A stretch of 18,668 nt of DNA from an uncultured Collinsella sp. (GCA_900542125.1 UQMO01000046.1:1-18668), one strand, 5' to 3'. Shown: positions 1 to 7,622, counted from the first letter of the stretch. Translations and numbers: made by a program. Notes: a model not told the origin generated them from the letters alone.

Positions 1-42
1 CCTAAGCCTTCGTCGGCAGCGTCAGATGTGTATAAGAGACAG
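1..42 (+). other. Illumina Nextera adapter (sequencing artefact)
   Basis: Positions 10-42 match, base for base, the 33-nt Nextera Read 1 transposase adapter (it begins TCGTCGGCAGCGTC and ends TATAAGAGACAG). The eight bases before it, CTAAGCCT at 2-9, equal the Nextera XT i5 index S508, and base 1 fits the last base of the preceding P5 oligo. The stretch is therefore library-construction sequence left on the contig end. Reading through it produces the false N-terminus MCIRDR on the plus strand and the false tail VSYTHLTLPTKA on the minus strand. True sequence begins at 43. Confidence 0.98.
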
Positions 43-1174
43 GATTTACGCGCTGCTTCCCGTTGTGGGCGTTACCACCGCATGGGTGTACAAAAACCAC
101 GGTCTTGCCGCCAAGCGCGGCAACAACCTGGTCATCGACTCCGCTCTGGGCACCCGCCTCATCCATATGCGCATGGCCGTCCTCACCTTCGTCTGCTCCA
201 CGCTCACGCATCTCACGGGCGGGTCGGCCGGTCGCGAGGGAGCCGCGGTGCAGATTGGCGGCACCATCGCCAGCAACATCTCGAGCCTCGCCCACCTCAA
301 AAAACATGACCACCACGACCTCATGCTCGCCGGCATCTCGTCGGCCTTTGGCGCCGTATTCGGTTCGCCCCTTGCCGGCGCGTTCTTTGGTATGGAGATG
401 TGCTTTATCGGCAAAATCGACTACACCGCAGGCATCTACTGCCTCGTCGCCTCGTTTACCGGCTACTTTACATCACTTGCCCTGGGTACCGAGTACGAAG
501 CGAATGTCATCGCCAGCGTTCCCAACATGACACCACGGACGGTTGTCATCGTTGTTATCAGCGCCGTCATCTTCGGTTTGACGGCACGCCTCTTTGCCTG
601 GTCGGTTCGAACCGTCAAGAGCCTGTACGGTCGCTTTATCACCAATTACCTTGTTCGCGCACTCATCGGCTCACTCGTGGTTTTGGCCGCCTATGCCCTC
701 CTCGACGCCTGGAAGTATGCTGGCCTTGCCACCTGGCTCTCGGGCGCCGGGTTCGCCGGTAACACGACCCTTGCCGACGCAGTCACCAAGCTCGTGGTGA
801 CGGCGCTCACCCTGGGCGCCGGCTTCCAAGGAGGCGAGGTCACACCCCTGTTTGGCATCGGTGCGGCGCTCGGCGGTTGGATCGGTTGCCTCGTCGGAAT
901 CGACCCCAGCTTTCTGGCGGCGCTGGGCATGCTCGGCGTGTTCTGCGCCGGCCTTAACGTACCCATCACCACCTGCATGATGGCCATCGACCTGTTCCAC
1001 GGCACGGCAGCCGGCTTCTTCGTGATCGTAGCGTTTATCAGCTATCTCGTCGGCGGCCACCGCGGCGTGTATCCCGCTCAGCGCATTATCTCGCCTAAAC
1101 GCCGTTCGCTTATTGTGGACGAGGGCGGTACGGTGGCGGATGCTATCGAGCGCCACAACGACCTGATAGAGTAG
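43..1174 (+). CDS. CLC-family anion channel/antiporter, 5'-truncated, probably fluoride type
   Basis: This is the C-terminal part (about 377 residues, from the Ile codon at 44) of a polytopic CLC membrane protein that moves anions, often in exchange for protons. The N-terminus, including the first anion-binding loop, is lost at the contig edge. Visible family signatures are GREGAAVQIGG (230-262), whose Glu is the external gating glutamate of CLC proteins, and GGEVTPLFGIGAALG (about 830-874) in place of the usual GxFxP loop, followed by several hydrophobic helices up to about 1070. No CBS domain follows; the tail is short and polar (RRSLIVDEGGTV). GREG followed by a non-proline residue, together with GGEVTP, resembles the fluoride-exporting CLC-F branch more than chloride antiporters. 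That assignment is inference, because the diagnostic GSGIP-equivalent loop is missing. The lipid kinase gene follows on the same strand after 87 nt with no terminator between them. Confidence 0.88.
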
Positions 1175-1261
1175 ACGTAAATATTCGCCGTGCAGCCACA
1201 ATCGGGGGCAATTCGACCTGAACGCGACCGCACTGTCATGTCACACGCCGGGAGTCGCCCC

Positions 1262-2224
1262 ATGCACGCAACTGATTTTGGTCGCACGCTCATCATCGCC
1301 AACCCCGCCGCCCAGTCGGGTGCGGCGCGCGAAGTTGCCGAGCGCCTGCAGCGCTTTTTGGACATGACCGCGCGCTCATCCCAGTTTGATCTGGTGCTGA
1401 CCGAGCGCATGGGACATGCCAAGGAACTTGCCGCACGGGCCCAGGGCTACCGCACGGTTATCGCACTCGGCGGCGACGGCGTGATCCACGAGGTCGTCAA
1501 TGGACTCATGACGCAGGATGAGGCGGTCCGTCCCGCCCTTGCCGTCCTGCCCGTAGGCTCCGGCAACGATTTTGCCCAAACGCTCGGTATCGACGATTTC
1601 TCCGGCAAGGATTTTGGCGCGCTACTCACCTGTGAGCTGCAGCGTCAGGACATCGGGCGCATTCGCTCGTGGAGCCCTGAGAACGGCAGCGGCGAGGCTA
1701 CCGTTGAGTACTACGACCAGACGCTTTCGGTCGGCATCGATGCCGCCATCGGCCTGGGCACCACCGAGCTGCGCAAAAAGACGGGCCTCGCCGGCGTGCC
1801 GCTCTACACCCTCTCGGGACTTGAGCAGTTTGGTCTGCGCTACCGCAACTACCCCATGACCATCAGCTTTGATGGCGCGCCAGCCGAGCGCGTGCGCGCG
1901 ATTATTATGGCTATCCAGCTGGGGCCCACCTATGGTTCGGGCTATCGCATTTGTCCCGACGCCGACCCGTGCGACGGCATCCTCGACGTTTGCTACGCCT
2001 GCGGCCCCGTCCCCCGTGCGGTCGCCCTGCCTATGTTCCTTTCGGCAAAGGATGGCCACCATACCAAGCTGCCACCGGTTCGCATGCGCCGCTGTCGCCA
2101 TGCCGAGCTTACCTTTGAGGGGCCCGACTACCCCATCCAGGCCGACGGCGAGCCCATCGTCGCCTCGCGCATCGAGGTGGACATCCTTCCCGCCGTTCTC
2201 GAGGTCTGGCACCCAACCCGCTAA
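1262..2224 (+). CDS. Diacylglycerol kinase family lipid kinase (YegS/DgkB-like)
   Basis: A 320-residue protein of the DAGK catalytic family, which phosphorylates diacylglycerol or a related lipid with ATP at the inner membrane face. The ATP-site loop reads ALGGDGVIHEVVNG (GGDGV at residues 70-74; most relatives have GGDGT) and the second signature is PVGSGNDFA (residues 97-105). The C-terminal beta-sandwich part carries DPCDGILDV and ADGEPI, both typical of the fold. The reading frame is open back to a GTG at 1190, but the ATG at 1262 is chosen because GGGAG lies 7-8 nt before it and the family N-terminus (RTLIIANPAAQSG) starts right after. Exact substrate cannot be decided from sequence; membrane phospholipid recycling (DgkB-like) is the default guess. 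Confidence 0.88.
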   Translation: MHATDFGRTLIIANPAAQSGAAREVAERLQRFLDMTARSSQFDLVLTERMGHAKELAARAQGYRTVIALGGDGVIHEVVNGLMTQDEAVRPALAVLPVGSGNDFAQTLGIDDFSGKDFGALLTCELQRQDIGRIRSWSPENGSGEATVEYYDQTLSVGIDAAIGLGTTELRKKTGLAGVPLYTLSGLEQFGLRYRNYPMTISFDGAPAERVRAIIMAIQLGPTYGSGYRICPDADPCDGILDVCYACGPVPRAVALPMFLSAKDGHHTKLPPVRMRRCRHAELTFEGPDYPIQADGEPIVASRIEVDILPAVLEVWHPTR

Positions 2225-2231
2225 CCCCACC

Positions 2232-2302
2232 TAAGTTGCGGTGAAATAGGGACTGTTTATGCAGCTAAAGCCGCAAAACAGTCCCTATTTCACCGCAACT
2301 TA
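2232..2302. repeat. 27-bp perfect inverted repeat (REP-like palindrome)
   Basis: Arms 2232-2258 and 2276-2302 are exact reverse complements over 27 bp, with a 17-nt loop. It lies between the convergent lipid kinase and rescue-factor genes. Neither strand has a run of T after the stem, so it is not a classical intrinsic terminator, though it could still block transcription from both sides. The arm contains AATAGGGACTG, which resembles AAAGGGACTT in the palindrome at 2716-2746 read on the minus strand. That hints at a dispersed palindromic repeat family. Confidence 0.9.
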
Positions 2303-2311
2303 TTGAGAAGA

Positions 2312-2692
2312 TCATTCCTCCCCACCCGGCTTGCGACGGTTGGCTTTTTTAATGGCGTTGAAGTGCTTGTCGTTGAGCCTGCGCTGGCGTGAGCGCTGAG
2401 GCACCTTGGTCTTTACGCGTCGGCGCGGTGGACGCCCGCGACGCTCAAGCTCAGCGCGCAGCTTACGCAGGCAGCTGCTACGGTTTTGGAACTGACTGCG
2501 GCTCTCGCGCGCTGTCACGGTAATCCCCGAAGGGATATGTTTCATGCGTACCGCCGAGTCCGTCGTGTTCACGCCCTGTCCGCCCGGACCTGTCGCGCGA
2601 AACACCTGCACCTCGCAATCGCGCGCTAACTCCTCGACCGACATCTCGGCATAGCGCGCATACTCGCGCCATCCCATCTTGTTCTCATCCAT
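2312..2692 (-). CDS. Peptide chain release factor-like protein (ArfB/RF-H type)
   Basis: A 126-residue protein with a class I release-factor catalytic domain: the GGQ motif sits in ATGPGGQGVNTTDSAVR (GGQ at residues 37-39), followed by SGI and ESRSQFQNR. The codon-recognition domain of RF1/RF2 is absent. The C-terminus is a strongly basic tail (RRRVKTK, QRSRQRRLNDKHFNAIKKANRRK), like the tail that ArfB inserts in the empty mRNA channel of stalled ribosomes. The likely role is peptidyl-tRNA hydrolysis on stalled or damaged ribosomes. The ATG at 2692 is preferred over the upstream in-frame ATG at 2710 because GGGAGG is 7 nt before it. The gene follows xpt on the same strand; a terminator-like hairpin sits almost on its ribosome binding site. 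ArfB and RF-H cannot be separated with certainty here. Confidence 0.85.
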   Translation of the reverse strand: MDENKMGWREYARYAEMSVEELARDCEVQVFRATGPGGQGVNTTDSAVRMKHIPSGITVTARESRSQFQNRSSCLRKLRAELERRGRPPRRRVKTKVPQRSRQRRLNDKHFNAIKKANRRKPGGEE

Positions 2693-2710
2693 ATCAACAC
2701 CTCCCCTCAT

Positions 2711-2746
2711 AAAAAATGTGACAAAGGGAAAGTCCCTTTGTCACAT
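2711..2746 (-). terminator. Hairpin with U-tract between xpt and the release-factor-like gene
   Basis: Arms 2716-2729 and 2733-2746 form a 14-bp perfect stem with a 3-nt loop. Read on the minus strand the stem is followed by six T (2711-2716), so it fits an intrinsic terminator for xpt. The T-run ends only about 5 nt before the ribosome binding site of the next gene (2700-2705), so it may act as a leader attenuator as well. The palindrome (GTGACAAAGGGA core) also looks like a member of a repeated family. Confidence 0.85.
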
Positions 2747-2773
2747 CGCATACCAATCGCTTGTGTTGCGCGC

Positions 2774-3352
2774 TTAGGCGAAGGTGATCTCGCCGGTATC
2801 GCAGTCCATATCGGCGATGCGGGCTAGGCTCTCAACGCGGAAGCCGCGCTCGCGGAGCTTATCGCCACCGCCCTGGAAGCCCTTCTCCACCGCAATGCCA
2901 ATGCCGGATACCTCGGCACCTGCGGCCTCGCAGATCTTGATAAGGCCCTCGAGCGCGCAGCCGTTGGCCAAAAAGTCGTCGATGATCAGGACCTTGTCGC
3001 CCTCGGACAGGAAGCGCTTGCCGACGATGACCGGGTACTCCTTCTGCTTGGTAAAGGAGTAGATGGTCGTGGCATACTGCTCGCCGTCAAGGTTGATGGA
3101 CTGGGCCTTCTTGGCAAAGACCACCGGCACGCCGCCAAAATGCTGGGCTGCAATGCAAGCCATGCCAATGCCCGAAGCCTCGATCGTCAGGATCTTGTTG
3201 ATCTCGACACCCTCGAACAGACGGGCCCACTCGGCGCCCATGTGGTCGAACAGCTCAACGTCGCATTGGTGGTTGAGGAAGGCATCAACCTTAAGGACGT
3301 TACCGGCCTTTACGATGCCGTCATGGCGAATACGATCCTCAAGCTCCTGCAT
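2774..3352 (-). CDS. xpt: Xanthine phosphoribosyltransferase
   Basis: A 192-residue cytosolic enzyme that converts xanthine and PRPP to XMP for purine salvage. Length and sequence follow the Bacillus subtilis Xpt pattern closely: VLKVDAFLNHQ near residue 19, the segment LTIEASGIG (55-63), VPVVFAKK (75-82), YSFTKQ (98-103) and the PRPP-binding loop VLIIDDFLANG (121-131), followed by GIGIAVEKGFQ. The ATG at 3352 is preceded by AGGGG at 8 nt. In many Gram-positives xpt sits behind a guanine riboswitch and next to pbuX; neither is seen here. The MFS gene ends 160 nt upstream, and the release-factor-like gene lies downstream beyond a hairpin. Confidence 0.95.
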   Translation of the reverse strand: MQELEDRIRHDGIVKAGNVLKVDAFLNHQCDVELFDHMGAEWARLFEGVEINKILTIEASGIGMACIAAQHFGGVPVVFAKKAQSINLDGEQYATTIYSFTKQKEYPVIVGKRFLSEGDKVLIIDDFLANGCALEGLIKICEAAGAEVSGIGIAVEKGFQGGGDKLRERGFRVESLARIADMDCDTGEITFA

Positions 3353-3407
3353 GGCGCAACCCCTTCTCGCGGCAACGATACCGCGCGATTAATAAACGTT
3401 GTTCGAT

Positions 3408-3413
3408 AGTCTA
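3408..3413 (-). promoter_or_regulatory. Candidate extended -10 for xpt
   Basis: On the minus strand, TGGTAGACT gives a TGn-TAGACT extended -10 about 55 nt before the xpt ATG. No convincing -35 hexamer is visible 16-18 nt further upstream, which extended -10 promoters can tolerate. The assignment rests only on consensus similarity. Confidence 0.35.
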
Positions 3414-3512
3414 CCACGGACCGACCCCCGACCGCCCCACAAGCCGTATCGCACCATAAAGCTGCAAGACCAGTAGACAGGCCCGATTCGTGGCAGACAG
3501 CCTCCCAACACG

Positions 3513-4817
3513 CTAATGCCGGGTGCGCGTCCTCACCAAACGTACCAATGTGAGCGCAAAGCCCACGGTAGCAACGGCCATCAGCACGTAGAATACCAAA
3601 CGGAAGCCAAAGAGGAACACGTCCGGACGACCCGCCACATAGCTCGTGACCGTCTTGCCCATCGCCGCGCTCGTCTGTCCATACAGGATGCGCGACGCCG
3701 CCGTAATACCCAGCGCTATGCCCGCATAGCGCGCCAAGCTGCTCAAGCTGCCCGCAAAGCCAAGCGCCTCACGCGGAGCCGAACCCATATACAGCGAATT
3801 ATTGGGACTCTGGAAGATCGACGTGCCGCACGACATAAACGCGACGCAGCACACAATCATCAAGATGGAAGAGTGCTCGTCAAGCGTGCTCACCGCAAAG
3901 AGACCGCACACGTACACGCCCAGGCCAAAAGCCGTGGGCGCTTCACAACCAACACGGTCGGACACCGAGCCCGAAAGCGGGCCCACAAAGGCATTCACGA
4001 CCGGCATCGCCAAAAACAACAGGCCGGAGATATCGGAGCTAAAGCCGTGGGCATCCTGAAAGTAGAACGGCAGCACAAACTCGGAGGCACCGATACCCAC
4101 GAACACGATAAGCATGCAAGCCAGGTTAATCGTGAAAGCCGAGCTCGCAAAGCAGCGACGCGCCGCCTCTGTCAACGGCATAGGGCGTTCGCCAGCCTCC
4201 GGCTTCACATGCGGCAGCGTATAGAGTCCCACGATAAACGAGATTACGCCAATGGGCAGATTGATAAGGAAGATACTCTCCCAGGGAAAGCTCGCCACCA
4301 GCACGCCGCCGAGCACGGGGCCGCACATCATGCCAAGAGCCACAAAGGTCGCCAGAATGCCCATGGCACGGCCGCGCTCACGCGCCGGAAACGACTCGGT
4401 GATGATGCCCATATTGTTGGCCATCGCGGCGGCACAGCCAATGCCCTGCACGAAACGCGCCAAGATAAGCACCTCGAGCGAAGCCGAAAGCCCGCAAAGC
4501 AACGAGCCGCCCGTAAAGACGATTACACCAAGCTGGAACACATTCACCTTGCCGCGCACATCGCCCAAGCGGCCAAACGGCAGCATGGCGACACACGTCG
4601 CGAGCAGATACACCGAGCTCACGAGCTGAATGCGGTCGAGACCCACCCCCAGCTCCTTTTGCATCACTGGGAGCGCCACCGTCACGATGCTCGCATCCAG
4701 ACACGCCATAAAGGTCATGACGAGCACGGTGAACAGAATCGCCCATTTATTCTTACCGTGGGTGTCGCCCTCTAGGGCAATGTGTTCGCGGCGCAGCTGC
4801 TCGGCAGTTTTCTCCAT
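3513..4817 (-). CDS. MFS transporter, DHA2 (EmrB/QacA-like) drug exporter family
   Basis: A 434-residue inner-membrane protein with about 12 hydrophobic segments. After a charged N-terminus (MEKTAEQLRREH) the first helix carries the family motif LDASIVTVALP (residues 40-50). Motif A is FGRLGDVRGK (81-90) and the antiporter motif C is GPVLGGVL (166-173). These mark a proton-driven exporter of the EmrB/QacA type; the substrate is unknown and could be a drug, bile salt or other amphiphile. The ATG at 4817 is chosen over the upstream in-frame start at 4844 because AAAGGA lies 5-6 nt before it and the extra residues add no known feature. At 434 residues it is short for 14-helix DHA2 members. It lies downstream of metY, separated by a hairpin with a U-tract. 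Confidence 0.9.
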   Translation of the reverse strand: MEKTAEQLRREHIALEGDTHGKNKWAILFTVLVMTFMACLDASIVTVALPVMQKELGVGLDRIQLVSSVYLLATCVAMLPFGRLGDVRGKVNVFQLGVIVFTGGSLLCGLSASLEVLILARFVQGIGCAAAMANNMGIITESFPARERGRAMGILATFVALGMMCGPVLGGVLVASFPWESIFLINLPIGVISFIVGLYTLPHVKPEAGERPMPLTEAARRCFASSAFTINLACMLIVFVGIGASEFVLPFYFQDAHGFSSDISGLLFLAMPVVNAFVGPLSGSVSDRVGCEAPTAFGLGVYVCGLFAVSTLDEHSSILMIVCCVAFMSCGTSIFQSPNNSLYMGSAPREALGFAGSLSSLARYAGIALGITAASRILYGQTSAAMGKTVTSYVAGRPDVFLFGFRLVFYVLMAVATVGFALTLVRLVRTRTRH

Positions 4818-4842
4818 GTATATCCTTTCTATCGTGCAACGC

Positions 4843-4889
4843 AAAAACGGGACCCCAATCGCCTACAAACGGACACGATCGGGGTCCCG
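4843..4889 (-). terminator. Intrinsic terminator of metY, close to the MFS gene start
   Basis: Arms 4848-4861 and 4876-4889 pair over 14 positions with a single mismatch (CGGGACCCC plus ATCG). On the minus strand the stem is followed by five T (4843-4847). Position and shape fit a terminator for metY. It ends about 25 nt before the MFS start codon and about 15 nt before its ribosome binding site, leaving no room for a promoter between hairpin and gene. Confidence 0.85.
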
Positions 4890-4958
4890 CCTACGGAATC
4901 GGAACTATGAGGACGTCGTCAGCCGAAAAGCCGTCCCACGCCTCGCACGCACGCTAGC

Positions 4959-6242
4959 CTAGCACTGCTCGAGCGCCTGCTCAAGGTCGGCAATCAGATC
5001 GGCCGTGTCCTCAAGGCCGCACGACAGGCGCACCATGTCAGCGGAGATGCCGCAGGCGATGAGCTCTTCATCGTTCATCTGGCGGTGCGTGGCATTAGCG
5101 GGATGCAGGCAGCACGTGCGGGCGTCGGCAACGTGCGTGGCGATCTGGGCGAGCTTGAGGCTCTTCATAAAGGTCTCGGCCGCCGCGCGACCACCGTTAA
5201 AGCCAAAGCTCACAACGCCGCAGGTACCGTTGGGCATGTACTTCTGAGCCATGTCATAGTACTTATCGCCCTCCAGACCCGGATAGCTCACGAAGCGCAC
5301 CTTGGGATGGCTCTGCAGGAACTTGGCAACGGCCAGGCCGTTCTCACAATGACGCGGCATGCGCACGTGCAGGCTCTCGAGCGAGCTGTTCAGGAAGAAT
5401 GCCGCCTGCGGGTTCTGCATGGGACCAAGATCGCGCATGAGCTGCGCGGTGGCCTTGGTAATGAAGGCGCCCTCGCGACCGAACTTCTCGGCATACGTCA
5501 CGCCGTGATAGCTCTCGTCAGGCGTGGTGAGACCCGGGAACTTGTCCGCATGGGCCATCCAGTCAAACTGGCCGTGGTCGACGATCACGCCGCCCAGGTA
5601 GGCCGCATGTCCATCCATGTACTTGGTGGTGGAGTGCGTAACGATGTCGGCGCCCCACTCAAAAGGACGGCACATCACGGGCGTCGGGAAGGTGTTGTCG
5701 ACCATCAGCGGTACGCCGTGGTCGTGCGCGGCCTTGGCAAAGCGCTCAATATCGAGCACGGCAAGGGCGGGATTGGCGATCGTCTCGCCAAAGACGAGCT
5801 TGGTGTTGGGTTGGAAGGCTGCCTCGAGCTCTTCGTCGGTGCAGTCGGGGGCAACGAACGTGCAGGTCAAGCCCATACGACCCATGGTATGGGCAAGCAG
5901 GTTGTAGGTACCGCCGTAGATGGCAGAGCTTGCGACCACGTGATCGCCGGCACCGGCCACGTTAAAAATCGCGAGGAAGTTCGCAGCCATGCCCGAGCTC
6001 GTGAGCATCGCAGCGGTACCGCCCTCCATCTCGCAGATCTTGGCGGCAACCAAATCGCACGTGGGGTTCTGCAGACGGCTGTAGAAGTAGCCAGACTCCT
6101 CCAGGTCAAACAGCTTGCCCATGTGCTCCGACGTGTCGTACTTCCACGTGGTGGACTGGTAAATGGGCACCTGGCGCGGCTCCGCATCTCCCGGGTGATA
6201 GCCGCCCTGAACACATGTAGTACCGATGGTCTGCTCGCTCAT
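4959..6242 (-). CDS. metY: O-acetylhomoserine aminocarboxypropyltransferase/sulfhydrylase
   Basis: A 427-residue PLP-dependent cytosolic enzyme of the Cys/Met metabolism family (gamma class). It forms homocysteine from O-acetylhomoserine and sulfide, or uses methanethiol to give methionine directly. Family marks are IYQSTTWKY near residue 27, YSRLQNPT (54-61), the cofactor segment TSSGMAAN (81-88), VDNTFPTP (181-188) and the Schiff-base lysine in HSTTKYMDGH (Lys207). Length fits the sulfhydrylase branch (about 430) rather than cystathionine gamma-synthase or beta-lyase (about 380-400). The ATG at 6242 has AGGGAG at 7 nt. A cystathionine gamma-lyase-like activity is less likely but cannot be excluded. 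No SAM riboswitch or T-box is visible before the gene. Confidence 0.92.
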   Translation of the reverse strand: MSEQTIGTTCVQGGYHPGDAEPRQVPIYQSTTWKYDTSEHMGKLFDLEESGYFYSRLQNPTCDLVAAKICEMEGGTAAMLTSSGMAANFLAIFNVAGAGDHVVASSAIYGGTYNLLAHTMGRMGLTCTFVAPDCTDEELEAAFQPNTKLVFGETIANPALAVLDIERFAKAAHDHGVPLMVDNTFPTPVMCRPFEWGADIVTHSTTKYMDGHAAYLGGVIVDHGQFDWMAHADKFPGLTTPDESYHGVTYAEKFGREGAFITKATAQLMRDLGPMQNPQAAFFLNSSLESLHVRMPRHCENGLAVAKFLQSHPKVRFVSYPGLEGDKYYDMAQKYMPNGTCGVVSFGFNGGRAAAETFMKSLKLAQIATHVADARTCCLHPANATHRQMNDEELIACGISADMVRLSCGLEDTADLIADLEQALEQC

Positions 6243-6280
6243 ATCTAGCTCCCTTGCCTGGGTTACGTTTTATTCGGTTC

Positions 6281-6309
6281 ACGATACCGCTACCCTGCAC
6301 CCCTCTCAA
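6281..6309 (-). promoter_or_regulatory. Candidate metY promoter
   Basis: On the minus strand TTGAGA (6304-6309) and TATCGT (6281-6286) are separated by exactly 17 nt, a good housekeeping-type arrangement. The -10 lies about 38 nt before the metY ATG, giving a short leader of about 30 nt. Based on consensus similarity only. Confidence 0.5.
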
Positions 6310-6472
6310 CCCATCCCAAAGGTAGGTAATGGGACTAATTGATCAGGGGTATTTATCTCAAGCCTTGGGCATTTGCTCGATAGTTAAAAATGAGGCATAC
6401 ACGAAGCTCTCGATGATTACATGCACCGTCACGGGTACCATAGGCGGGTACACCGTGAACAAGGAGACAACG

Positions 6473-6919
6473 ATGAAGCAAATCGATACAGCCCAACTCG
6501 ACATCACCGCCTGCCAGGCTCAGGCTGCCGAATACCACGCCCGTGGCTTTAACTGCGCACAGGCCGTCGCCTGCACGCTCGCGCCCGCCGTCGGGCTCAA
6601 TCCCCAGACCGCCTTCACCCTCACCGAAGGCTTTGGCGCCGGCATGGGCGGCATGACCGAAACCTGCGGCGCCATCTCGGGCGCCGTGGCCATCATGGGC
6701 TTTGTAATGAGCGACGGCATGGAAAACCCCAAGACTAAGGGCCAGACCTACAAGCTGTCGCGCGAAATCGCCAAGCGTTTTGGCGAGAAGAACACGACGA
6801 CCGTCTGCGGTACGCTCAAGGGCATCGGATCGGATAAGGGTCCGCTCCGCAGCTGCCCCGGTTGCATCGACGATGCCGTCGAGATCGCCTGCGATGTGCT
6901 AAAGCAGCTCGCCGAGTAG
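6473..6919 (+). CDS. C_GCAxxG_C_C family redox-active protein
   Basis: A 148-residue small cytosolic protein with the cysteine pattern of the C_GCAxxG_C_C family: FNCAQAV (Cys28), ETCGAISG (Cys65), TVCGTLKG (Cys112) and RSCPGCIDDAVEIAC (Cys128, Cys131, Cys140). Members are thought to be redox active or metal-binding and occur mostly in anaerobes; the exact reaction is not known. The frame is open back to 6329, but the ATG at 6473 is the likely start because AAGGAG (6461-6466) lies 6 nt before it and the extra 48 residues look non-coding. It is divergent from metY. A stable two-way hairpin follows the stop. Confidence 0.85.
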   Translation: MKQIDTAQLDITACQAQAAEYHARGFNCAQAVACTLAPAVGLNPQTAFTLTEGFGAGMGGMTETCGAISGAVAIMGFVMSDGMENPKTKGQTYKLSREIAKRFGEKNTTTVCGTLKGIGSDKGPLRSCPGCIDDAVEIACDVLKQLAE

Positions 6920-6936
6920 ACGGCATCAACATAAAA

Positions 6937-6983
6937 CGACGGCCGGCGCGCTTGGGATCCATCCAAAAGCACGCCGGCCGTCG
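6937..6983. terminator. Bidirectional hairpin between the C_GCAxxG gene and yigZ
   Basis: Arms 6937-6948 and 6972-6983 are perfect complements (CGACGGCCGGCG and its reverse complement), with further partial pairing inside (GCTT with AAGC). It sits between two convergent stop codons 67 nt apart. T-tracts are poor on both sides: only AAAA at 6933-6936, which gives TTTT on the minus strand, and nothing on the plus strand. It is most effective for the minus-strand yigZ transcript and may work both ways. Confidence 0.75.
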
Positions 6984-6986
6984 CCG

Positions 6987-7622
6987 TTAGAACTCGGCAA
7001 ATTCGGGAGCGCCGGCCTCAATCTCCTCGCGCCCCGCCATAAGCTCGCGCATCTTGGCGCAAAACGGCTCCTGCTCCCCCGCCTTAAACACCAAATGAAT
7101 TGTCACGGCATCCGCGTAATCGGTATCCGAAACCTTGGCACCCGAATCCTGCGCCAAACGAAGCACCTGCTCATACTGCGGATAGGCCACGTGCACGTCA
7201 ACAGGCACGACGCTCGTCATCTCGACGATCTGCCCGGCCTCCTGAGCCGCGGCCACCGCCGCCTGCGTCGCCGCAGTATAGGCGCGCACCAAGCCACCAG
7301 GCCCTAACAGCGTGCCGCCAAAATAGCGCGTCACTACGCAGCAAACATTTTTGAGCCCCGCGCCGCGCAGCACCTCGAGCGTCGGCATACCACTCGTGCG
7401 GCTCGGCTCGCCATCATCGCTCTGGCGCTCGCGTCCATCGACCAAAATCCACGCGGGAACATTGTGTCGAGCGTCGTAATGACGCTTGCGAACCATCTCA
7501 ATAAAGGCATTCGCCTCATCCTCGGACTCAATATGGACCAGCTGAGCAATAAACCGACTCTTGCGGTCCACAAACTCGCCCGAAGCCTCAATATTCGATT
7601 GCAGAGTAAAATAGCTGTCCAA
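6987..7622 (-). CDS. yigZ: YigZ/IMPACT family protein (UPF0029)
   Basis: A protein of about 211 residues with the IMPACT N-terminal fold. The block from about residue 68 to 116 carries the hallmark sequence (SDDGEPSRTSGMP, then VVTRYFGGTLLGPGGLVRAY). A C-terminal ferredoxin-like domain with MTSVVPVDVHVAY follows. Eukaryotic IMPACT regulates GCN2, and YigZ may bind nucleic acid or ribosomes, but the bacterial function is not established. The start is a TTG: GAGGGG lies 5 nt before the TTG at 7622 and 2 nt before a neighbouring in-frame TTG at 7625, so 7622 is preferred. The N-terminus (LDSYFTLQS) is family-like, and no ATG is available until residue 44. Confidence 0.85.
   Translation of the reverse strand: MDSYFTLQSNIEASGEFVDRKSRFIAQLVHIESEDEANAFIEMVRKRHYDARHNVPAWILVDGRERQSDDGEPSRTSGMPTLEVLRGAGLKNVCCVVTRYFGGTLLGPGGLVRAYTAATQAAVAAAQEAGQIVEMTSVVPVDVHVAYPQYEQVLRLAQDSGAKVSDTDYADAVTIHLVFKAGEQEPFCAKMRELMAGREEIEAGAPEFAEF

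Noticed and set aside
3353..3512. Guanine riboswitch before xpt
   Set aside because: The 160-nt upstream region lacks the conserved purine-riboswitch core loops and the paired P2/P3 arms; only a weak promoter-like box is visible.
3516..4775. 419-codon plus-strand frame opposite the MFS gene
   Set aside because: It is extremely rich in His, Arg, Gln and Lys and is the antisense reading of a clear membrane transporter; a GC-rich shadow frame.
6243..6472. SAM riboswitch or T-box before metY
   Set aside because: The proposed leader is only about 30 nt and no SAM-aptamer or T-box sequence (such as TGGNACCGCG) is seen on the minus strand.
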